Origin: Martinezella lusitana
GTDB lineage: Bacteria > Pseudomonadota > Alphaproteobacteria > Rhizobiales > Rhizobiaceae
NCBI RefSeq assembly: GCF_016901135.1
Contig: NZ_JAFEVL010000045.1
Location: 744,001-808,000, forward strand
Direction: 5' to 3'
DNA length: 64,000 bases
Numbering within the stretch: position 1 is the first letter of the stretch; each line of letters opens with the position of its first letter. The position numbers and the translations under genes are program-made. Below the pieces are notes generated by a model. That model did not search any database, was not told the origin of the DNA, and worked only from the letters and a program-made list of their open reading frames with translations. Positions 55,883-64,000 of the stretch are shown piece by piece.

Positions 55883-56923
55883 ATGAGCCATCCAGCCCCA
55901 TCGATCAGCCACATCGGCTTTCTCACGCCAGGCAACTATCCGGATGAAGATCCCTTGGCTGGCCTGGAACAAACCTTGCAGCTTCTCGAGCATGGCGAGC
56001 AGAGGGGATTCGACAGCGCCTGGGTGCGCCAGCGGCATCTCGAGCCCGGCATCTCCTCGGCAAGCGCCTTCCTCGCCGCGGCAACGCAGCGGACCCACCA
56101 TATTGAACTCGGGACGGCCGTCATTCCGATCGGCTACGAAAGCCCGTATCGTCTTGCCGAGGATCTCGCGACCGTGGATGTCCTGTCGCGCGGACGATTG
56201 AACATCGGGCTGAGCGCGGGTCGTCCGTTGCATGCCGACCTCATCGGTCCGCTTGCCTTTGATGGCGATTGGGAAAACCATGATTTCTCCCATCAGCGGG
56301 TGCTGCGTTTTGCCGACAATCTGCGCGGGACCTATATCGGCGATCAGCATACACTCATCAAGACGCCCTTCGGTCCGCAGCGTCCGCGTCTTCAGCCCTA
56401 TGCGAAGGGTCTGATCGATCGCATCTGGTATGGTGGCGGTTCGTTGCGTTCTGCGGCCTGGGCCGGCCGCAACGGCTTCAATCTCCTGATCGGCAATGTG
56501 GCGACGGGCGAGGAGACCGACGATTTCTTTGTCGCGCAATCCCGGCAGCTCGAGACTTACCGCGCTTCCGGCGGCGAGACGAGACGGGTGGCGCTCGGTC
56601 GCGTCATCGTCCCTTTCGACAGTGCGGACGCCATCACGCGCAAGCGTTACACCGACTATGCCGCCGGCCGCTACGAGCGAACACTGTCACCGCAGGGGGA
56701 GCGCCGCACACTCTTTGCACGTGACATCGTTGGCACGTCGGATGAAATCCTCGAACGTCTTCATGCCGATCCGATCCTGCCATATGTCAACGAATTTCGT
56801 CTGGAGCTGCCTTACGAGTTTCATGACGAGGAATATCGGCAGATCCTCCATGATTTCGTGACGACCATCGCACCTGAATTGGGATGGAAGGCCGCGCCGA
56901 TACTGCGCCGGTCGGCATCGTGA
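55883..56923 (+). CDS. LLM class flavin-dependent oxidoreductase
   Basis: Luciferase-like enzyme, 346 aa. RGFDSAWVRQRHLEPGISSA, IELGTAVIPIGYESPYRLAE and RGRLNIGLSAGRPLHADLIG are family segments; FGPQRPRLQPYAKGLIDRIW resembles the oxidoreductase at 10105-11127. GGAG lies upstream. Last gene of the sulfur block, before a terminator. Substrate unknown, possibly another organosulfur compound. Confidence 0.87.
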   Translation: MSHPAPSISHIGFLTPGNYPDEDPLAGLEQTLQLLEHGEQRGFDSAWVRQRHLEPGISSASAFLAAATQRTHHIELGTAVIPIGYESPYRLAEDLATVDVLSRGRLNIGLSAGRPLHADLIGPLAFDGDWENHDFSHQRVLRFADNLRGTYIGDQHTLIKTPFGPQRPRLQPYAKGLIDRIWYGGGSLRSAAWAGRNGFNLLIGNVATGEETDDFFVAQSRQLETYRASGGETRRVALGRVIVPFDSADAITRKRYTDYAAGRYERTLSPQGERRTLFARDIVGTSDEILERLHADPILPYVNEFRLELPYEFHDEEYRQILHDFVTTIAPELGWKAAPILRRSAS

Positions 56924-56948
56924 TCGTCAAAGAACCGCATATCTGAGG

Positions 56949-56990
56949 GAACGGATCGGTGGGAGCATACGCCGATCCGTTCTTCTATCT
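56949..56990 (+). terminator. Terminator of the organosulfur operon
   Basis: GAACGGATCGG (56949-56959) pairs perfectly with CCGATCCGTTC (56972-56982), followed by TTCTATCT. It starts 26 bases after the last stop codon. Confidence 0.75.
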
Positions 56991-57290
56991 GGGTCAGCGA
57001 TCATCAACGTCGGGATACCGTTCGGCGGGCCGAGCGTAGGTCGGCCCAACAAGTGGTTGCTTTCATTCAATTCATTTCCCCGTTTTGCCGAGATTTATAT
57101 TGACTATTAGTTCCGTGCTTTTGCGCGCCTGTTGCGGTCAGGCAACGGATATCCGCGCGAGATTGTGGCTCGGTGGCAAGAAGTCGATGGTTGCGAGGAA
57201 CGCGTTTAGATATGTTTCTTTGACATCAGCGAGATTTTAAGGACTTTGGTCTACATTTCTTTCGATCTGGGTACTATTCTCGGTGTTTAA
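56991..57290 (+). other. Leader region of the PAS-GGDEF gene
   Basis: 300 bases without an ORF, becoming AT-rich towards the right. TTGACT near 57100 and TACTAT near 57272 are promoter-like hexamers but not correctly spaced with each other. No RNA structure recognised. Confidence 0.4.
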
Positions 57291-58256
57291 ATGGACGATA
57301 CCGAAATCCTGCCGCCGGAAGTGCTGGCCTCAATGCTGATGCGGATGTTCGAATTCGCGCCAATCGCGATCGCTATCACGACCAGTGATACGAAGACGTC
57401 GAGCTATGCAAAGGTCAATGATGCCTATCTCAAGCTGACCGGGCTCAAATGGGACGATATTCGCGGCAAGAAGCTCATTTCGAAGGGCGCAGCCATTGAC
57501 AGCCCGGCTCGTGACCGGCGGCATCGCCTGCTGCAAGAGGATGGTGCCTATGTGCTGGAAGAGGTCGAAATCCGACATGCGGACGGCAACATCATTCCGA
57601 CCTTGATATCAGCGCAGCGCACCGTCGTCGACGGCGTGTCTTTCGACGTGGAAATCATCCTCGACGTATCGGCGCGTGTCCGCCACCAGTCCGAAATCGA
57701 ACTTGCGCTTCGCGCCTCCGCGCGCACCGATGCGCTCTCCGGCCTGCCGAACCGCGCCTGCTTCGACGAGGTACTGAGGGAAAGGGTTGCCACGCAGGAA
57801 TCGAATGAGCGGCTGCTCGCGCTTGCCTTCATCGATCTCAATGGTTTCAAGATCGTCAATGACACCATGGGCCACGATGCCGGTGATGAAGTGATCCGCA
57901 CCATTGCAAGCCGTTTCCGGGACAGTTTCCGTGCGCATGATTTCTTAGCGCGCGTCGGTGGCGACGAGTTCATCGTACTGTTCGAAATCGACCCCGCACT
58001 GTTGAACGAGGCGCGCGACATGTTGTTCGAGGCGATCGAGCGCATCTTCAAGCCGATAGCGATCGGTGGTGCCCTGACGGATGTCGGCGCGGCCGTCGGC
58101 GTAACGCTTCTGAGGTCGGGAGATACGTCAGCTTCCTTCGTCAAACGCGCCGACAACGACATGTATCTTGCCAAGCAGACCGGGAAGCGCGTTTCTGTCG
58201 TCTGGCTCAGGCCAACGGATGCGGTGATGCCGGCACTGCGGGCCCGGGCAGAATGA
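57291..58256 (+). CDS. PAS-GGDEF diguanylate cyclase
   Basis: Soluble signalling enzyme, 321 aa. A PAS domain at about 15-130 (FEFAPIAIAITTSDTKTSSY) precedes GGDEF with ARVGGDEFIVLFE at residues 221-231. Unlike the cyclase at 41191-42657, it keeps the I-site RxxD (RAHD, 214-217), so c-di-GMP feedback inhibition is expected. The ribosome-binding site is weak. Confidence 0.92.
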   Translation: MDDTEILPPEVLASMLMRMFEFAPIAIAITTSDTKTSSYAKVNDAYLKLTGLKWDDIRGKKLISKGAAIDSPARDRRHRLLQEDGAYVLEEVEIRHADGNIIPTLISAQRTVVDGVSFDVEIILDVSARVRHQSEIELALRASARTDALSGLPNRACFDEVLRERVATQESNERLLALAFIDLNGFKIVNDTMGHDAGDEVIRTIASRFRDSFRAHDFLARVGGDEFIVLFEIDPALLNEARDMLFEAIERIFKPIAIGGALTDVGAAVGVTLLRSGDTSASFVKRADNDMYLAKQTGKRVSVVWLRPTDAVMPALRARAE

Positions 58257-58346
58257 AAACGCTGCTTTCGTGCAGGCACACACATTCTATTCTATAATGA
58301 CACGTCGCTCCGCGCGTCGTGTCGCCAACCCGCAGCTGAAGGTGCT

Positions 58347-59513
58347 TTACTCGACGCCGAAGACTCCAACGAAATTCTTCATGCGTCGGACAGCGAGCTC
58401 CGGCCTGTCGAGGACATTGGCCTTGTCCGCCAGTCGGAAGATCTCGGCATAGTGATTGACGCCGCGCGCGGATTGCATGCCGGCGGGGAGGCTGAAATGG
58501 TCCTGATGCCCGTTCAGCCAGGCAAGAAACACCACGCCCGCTTTGTAATATTGCGTCGGCGCCTCGAAAATCTTGCGCGACAGGGGAACGGTGGGTTCGA
58601 TAACGGACCTGAAGGTCGCTGCGTCCCCGGCCGCGAGTGCGGCTAGCGCCTTCGAGGCGGATGGAGCGACCGCGTCGAAAATGCCGAGAAGAGCGTGGCT
58701 GTAGCGCTCGCCGTCCCCTTCGATCAGCTCCGCATAGTTGAAATCATCGCCGGTGAAACACAGAACGCCGTTCGGAAGCCGATTGCGAAGCTGGATTTCC
58801 TTGGCGTTGTCGAGAAGCGAGATCTTGATGCCCTCGACCTTGTCGCGATTTTCCCCGATGATCCTCAAGACGCATTCAAGCGCCGGCTCGAACTGGGCGC
58901 TGCCCCAATAGCCCGCCAGTTGCGGATCGAACATGTCGCCGAGCCAGTGCAGGACGACCTTGTCCCTGGTCTGCGAGAGAATGCGACCATAGACCTTGGC
59001 GTAGTCATCGGGCGAGGCGGCGAGGCGGGCGAGCGCGCGGCTTGCCATCATGATGGCGCGGCCGCCATGCTTCTCCACATATTCGACCTGCGTCTCATAC
59101 GCTCGGATGACATCATCAAGCGATCGCGCCTCTGACGCGATGAGGTGGTCGGTGCCGGCGCCGCATGCAAGGTCGGCTCCATTGACGTTCCTTGCCTCAT
59201 CGAGCGACCGTCTGATCAGTTCCTGTGCGCCGGCCCAGTCCAGGCCCATGCCGCGCTGCGATGTGTCCATCGCCTCGGCAATCTTGAAGCCGAGGCTCCA
59301 CAAATGCCGGCGAAAGGCGATCGTTGCCTCCCAGTCGATGGCCGGCCGGCCCCAGGGGTCGGTTTCCTTGCGCGGATCCGAAACGACATGGGCGGCGGCA
59401 TAAGCGATGCGATTGAAGCGCGGGGGCGCCGCCGGCCGTGCGATAGGCGTTCCCACCAGCTCGTAACCGCGAATGATGCCATCGGAGTTCGGCAGGTTCA
59501 AAGTCAGGCTCAT
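58347..59513 (-). CDS. DUF993 protein, dihydrodipicolinate synthase-like
   Basis: 388 aa. The protein has a TIM-barrel aldolase character (NGADLACGAGTDHLIASEAR, KVEGIKISLLDNAKEIQLRN), in which the Lys of GIKISL is at the place expected for the Schiff-base lysine of DHDPS-type enzymes. NGVLCFTGDDFNYAELIEGD follows. The ATG at 59513 has AGGAGG six bases upstream. It is divergent from the LacI gene with a palindromic operator in its leader. DUF993 members often lie near sugar dehydrogenases; no reaction is established to my knowledge. Confidence 0.87.
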   Translation of the reverse strand: MSLTLNLPNSDGIIRGYELVGTPIARPAAPPRFNRIAYAAAHVVSDPRKETDPWGRPAIDWEATIAFRRHLWSLGFKIAEAMDTSQRGMGLDWAGAQELIRRSLDEARNVNGADLACGAGTDHLIASEARSLDDVIRAYETQVEYVEKHGGRAIMMASRALARLAASPDDYAKVYGRILSQTRDKVVLHWLGDMFDPQLAGYWGSAQFEPALECVLRIIGENRDKVEGIKISLLDNAKEIQLRNRLPNGVLCFTGDDFNYAELIEGDGERYSHALLGIFDAVAPSASKALAALAAGDAATFRSVIEPTVPLSRKIFEAPTQYYKAGVVFLAWLNGHQDHFSLPAGMQSARGVNHYAEIFRLADKANVLDRPELAVRRMKNFVGVFGVE

Positions 59514-59545
59514 GACAATCCTCCTCACAAGATGGACGACCCATT

Positions 59546-59565
59546 AATTTGGATCGTTCCAAATT
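59546..59565. promoter_or_regulatory. LacI-type operator O1
   Basis: AATTTGGATCGTTCCAAATT has perfect 8-base arms around TCGT and sits 33 bases before the DUF993 start. Similar in sequence to O2 (59731-59748). Confidence 0.72.
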
Positions 59566-59723
59566 GCAAGAGGCTATTTTCGGGATCCGCTAATTTGCCG
59601 AAAAATGCTAGCGCTGGCGATATGTGCTACGAAATAGGTAGAAATACCCATTTAAAACAAGGGGAATCTACGAAATGGCAGAAAAGATGTGGCAGCAAGC
59701 GATCTGGATTTGGAAAAATGCTC

Positions 59724-59752
59724 TTGACACAATTGGAACGTTCCAATTAATT
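59724..59752 (+). promoter_or_regulatory. LacI gene promoter with embedded operator O2
   Basis: Consensus -35 TTGACA (59724-59729) is followed at 17-base spacing by a weak -10 TTAATT (59747-59752). The spacer is filled by the perfect 18-base palindrome AATTGGAACGTTCCAATT (59731-59748). Bound repressor would block RNA polymerase, so autoregulation is likely. Confidence 0.75.
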
Positions 59753-59779
59753 GCTTAGCGAATTGGCATGGAGGATTGC

Positions 59780-61827
<2,048 letters not shown>

Positions 61828-61830
61828 ATT

Positions 61831-63450
61831 ATGCATATGAGCAAACACATCACTCCGGCCCAAGCCGCCGCCCTGATCCCCGATGGAGCCATCGTCTCGG
61901 TCTCATCATCAAGCGGTCTCGGCTGCCCCGATCTGATGCTGAAGGCAATCGGCGAGCGCTTTGATGAGACGGGGCACCCGCGTAATCTCACGACGCTGCA
62001 TCCGATCGCGGCAGGCGACATGAGCGGCATTAGGGGTGTCGACCATATCGCCAAGAAAGGCCTGCTCAAGCGCATCATCGGCGGCTCCTATCCGTCCGGA
62101 CCGTCCACCGCCGAGCCGCCGCTCATCTGGCAGATGATCACGGATAACCAAATTCCCGCCTACAACATCCCGTCGGGCATCCTCTTCGACATGCATCGGG
62201 AGGCTGCCGCCAAGCGTCCAGGTGTCTTGACCAAGGTGGGGATCGAGACCTTCGTCGACCCCAAGCGTCAGGGCTGCGCGATGAATGCCGCCGCAAGCGA
62301 AGAGCCGGTGGTCAAGCGCGTATCCTTCGAAGGCGATGAATGGCTGTATTTCCCGGCTATCGTTCCGCAGGTCGCGATCATTCGGGCGACGACGGCGGAC
62401 GAGCGCGGCAATCTCACCTATGAGCACGAGGGCGCCTATCTGGGCGGTCTGGATCAGGCGCTTGCCGCGCGCAACAATGGCGGCATCGTCATTGCCCAAG
62501 TCAAGCGCATCACCAAGGAAGGCTCGCTGAAGCCGCATGATGTGCGTGTTCCCGGAATGCTGGTCGACTATGTGATCGTCGATCCCGAGCAGAAGCAGAC
62601 GACCCAGACCTTGTATGATCCGGCAATCTCAGGCGAGATTTTCCGTCCGCTCGACACGTTCCGCGTTCCCGAATTCAACATCCAGAAGGTGATCGCGCGA
62701 CGCGTGGCGCAGGAACTGCAGGCCGGCAGCTGCGTCAATCTCGGCTTCGGCATCTCGGCGAATGTGCCGCGCATCCTGCTGGAAGAGGGACTGCATGGCG
62801 CGGTCACCTGGGTCATCGAACAGGGCGCTGTCGGTGGCGTTCCGCTCCTCGACTTTGCTTTCGGCTGCGCATCCAACGCCGATGCCTATATGCCGTCCCC
62901 CTATCAGTTCACCTATTTCCAAGGTGCGGGTTTCGACGCTTCGCTTCTCTCCTTCCTTGAGATCGGGCGGGACGGATCCGTCAACGTCTCGAAATTGTCG
63001 TTCCGGCCGCATGTGACGGCCGGCGCCGGCGGCTTCGTCGATATCACCGCCCGCGCCAGGAAAATCGTCTTCTCCGGCATGTTCAATGCAGGCGCCAAGA
63101 TCGCGGTTGCCGACGGCATGCTCATCATCGAGAAGGAAGGCAAGCTCAAGAAACTGGTGAACGAAGTCGAGCATGTCACCTTCTCCGGCAAGCGGGCAGT
63201 CGAGCAGGGTCAGGACATCACCTATGTCACCGAACGCTGCGTGATGAAGCTGACTTCGGCCGGCATAGTACTGACCGAGATCGCGCCGGGCATCGATCTG
63301 CAGACACATATCCTCGAACAATCCGAATTCCCGCTGACCGTGGCCGCGGATCTCAAGGTGATGGACGCTGGACTCTTTGCGGAAGGCAATATCGGCCTCT
63401 CTCTGCCGAAGAAACACGCCCGCGTTCTGGAGGGGACGTTCCATGGCTAG
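61831..63450 (+). CDS. Class I CoA-transferase, fused alpha-beta subunits
   Basis: 539 aa, homologous to YdiF/propionate CoA-transferase type enzymes. The catalytic Glu330 lies in VTWVIEQGAVGG. Both halves (GGSYPSGPSTAEPPLIWQMI; FGCASNADAYMPSPYQFTYF) are present. It would move CoA from acetyl-CoA or succinyl-CoA to a carboxylate made upstream in the pathway. A second ATG two codons in (61837) is an alternative start. It overlaps the next gene by eight bases. Confidence 0.9.
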   Translation: MHMSKHITPAQAAALIPDGAIVSVSSSSGLGCPDLMLKAIGERFDETGHPRNLTTLHPIAAGDMSGIRGVDHIAKKGLLKRIIGGSYPSGPSTAEPPLIWQMITDNQIPAYNIPSGILFDMHREAAAKRPGVLTKVGIETFVDPKRQGCAMNAAASEEPVVKRVSFEGDEWLYFPAIVPQVAIIRATTADERGNLTYEHEGAYLGGLDQALAARNNGGIVIAQVKRITKEGSLKPHDVRVPGMLVDYVIVDPEQKQTTQTLYDPAISGEIFRPLDTFRVPEFNIQKVIARRVAQELQAGSCVNLGFGISANVPRILLEEGLHGAVTWVIEQGAVGGVPLLDFAFGCASNADAYMPSPYQFTYFQGAGFDASLLSFLEIGRDGSVNVSKLSFRPHVTAGAGGFVDITARARKIVFSGMFNAGAKIAVADGMLIIEKEGKLKKLVNEVEHVTFSGKRAVEQGQDITYVTERCVMKLTSAGIVLTEIAPGIDLQTHILEQSEFPLTVAADLKVMDAGLFAEGNIGLSLPKKHARVLEGTFHG

Positions 63451-64000
63451 CGGTACGATGAAGGTCGAGATAGACGGGCACATCGCAATCATGACGGTCT
63501 CGCGGCCGGAAAAGCTCAATGCTCTCGACTTGGACATGCTGAAGGCACTCGGCGATGCGGCGGACGAAGTCGAGGCAAACCGCGCCGTTCGGGTCGCGAT
63601 CTTGACGGGCGAAGGCAAGGGCTTTTCGGCTGGCGGCGACATCAGGGCCTGGGGCGGGATGGAGCCACAGGAGTTTGGACACGCCTGGGTTCGCTACGGT
63701 CATCGCGTTTTCGAAAGGCTGGCGACTTTGCGCGTTCCTCTGATCGCGGCACTTAACGGCCATGCCCTCGGTGGCGGCCTGGAGCTCGCCGGCGTGGCGG
63801 ATATCAGGATCGCCGAGGAGCACGTCAAGATCGGCTTGCCCGAGACGGGCCTCGGCATGGTGCCCGGCTGGTCCGGCACGCAGCGCCTCGTCAAACGGTT
63901 CGGCGCACAGGTCGTTCGCCGCATGGCGCTCGGCGGAGAGATCTTCACGGCCGAGGAGGCGCGCAATCTGGGCGTCGTCGATGCGGTCACCCCGAGCGGC
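63443..64000 (+). CDS. Enoyl-CoA hydratase/isomerase (partial)
   Basis: Crotonase-fold enzyme cut off by the right edge after 186 residues. It starts MASGTMKVEIDGHIAIMTVS. The oxyanion-hole segments GKGFSAGGDI and LNGHALGGGLELAG are present. Both catalytic glutamates (the E of GGGLELAG and of GLPETGLG) are intact, so hydratase activity is plausible. Coupled to the CoA-transferase gene by overlap. Confidence 0.9.
   Translation, partial: MASGTMKVEIDGHIAIMTVSRPEKLNALDLDMLKALGDAADEVEANRAVRVAILTGEGKGFSAGGDIRAWGGMEPQEFGHAWVRYGHRVFERLATLRVPLIAALNGHALGGGLELAGVADIRIAEEHVKIGLPETGLGMVPGWSGTQRLVKRFGAQVVRRMALGGEIFTAEEARNLGVVDAVTPSG

Overview
The window reads as a piece of a Rhizobium/Agrobacterium-type alphaproteobacterial replicon. 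It is GC-rich (about 60% by eye) and densely coded, with many ABC uptake systems, each next to its own regulator and catabolic enzymes. The gene families (NanE-NanK fusion, LysDH/ALDH7/HglS lysine genes, fused cystine-type permease-ATPase, GH51 arabinofuranosidase with a peptide-type transporter) fit a rhizobial accessory replicon or chromid, but the genus is inference. I found no rRNA, tRNA, CRISPR array, insertion sequence or replication origin.

Layout. 1-4709 (minus): a GntR-type regulator, a fused NanE-NanK enzyme and a sugar ABC transporter whose second permease runs off the left edge, probably for sialic acid or N-acetylmannosamine. 4849-5712: two small unrecognised ORFs. 5809-8099: class C beta-lactamase divergent from its AmpR regulator. 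8207-11127: an NmrA-like SDR protein divergent from a LysR regulator, then a flavin (LLM) oxidoreductase. 11321-12933: three small exported proteins. 13297-22133: a ketose catabolic locus with C3-epimerase, LacI regulator, ribose-type ABC transporter, FGGY kinase and class II aldolase. 22301-30783: an ArsR-type regulator, intracellular GH51 arabinofuranosidase and a five-gene oligopeptide-type ABC transporter, read as an arabino-oligosaccharide system. 30806-37806: lysine catabolism with an Lrp regulator, lysine 6-dehydrogenase candidate, aminotransferase, aminoadipate-semialdehyde dehydrogenase, 2-oxoadipate dioxygenase/decarboxylase HglS and a LysR regulator. 37933-43340: an LLM oxidoreductase, an exported protein, an MscS channel, a diguanylate cyclase and MntR. 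43612-56923: an organosulfur region. A tau/ssu sulfonate operon is divergent from a nine-gene block that resembles the Bacillus subtilis yxe pathway for S-(2-succino)cysteine (N-acetyltransferase, flavin monooxygenase, M20 deacetylase, cystine-type transporter). 57291-58256: a PAS-GGDEF cyclase. 58347-64000: a LacI-controlled locus with a DUF993 aldolase-like protein, Gfo/Idh/MocA dehydrogenase, fused CoA-transferase and an enoyl-CoA hydratase cut by the right edge. I know no pathway that matches this last set, so it is the best candidate here for undescribed biochemistry.

A feature that cuts across the window: five of the six ABC substrate-binding-protein genes are followed, before the next gene of the operon, by a GC-rich stem-loop, in one case with a T-rich tail. 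This would let binding protein be made in excess over the membrane components.
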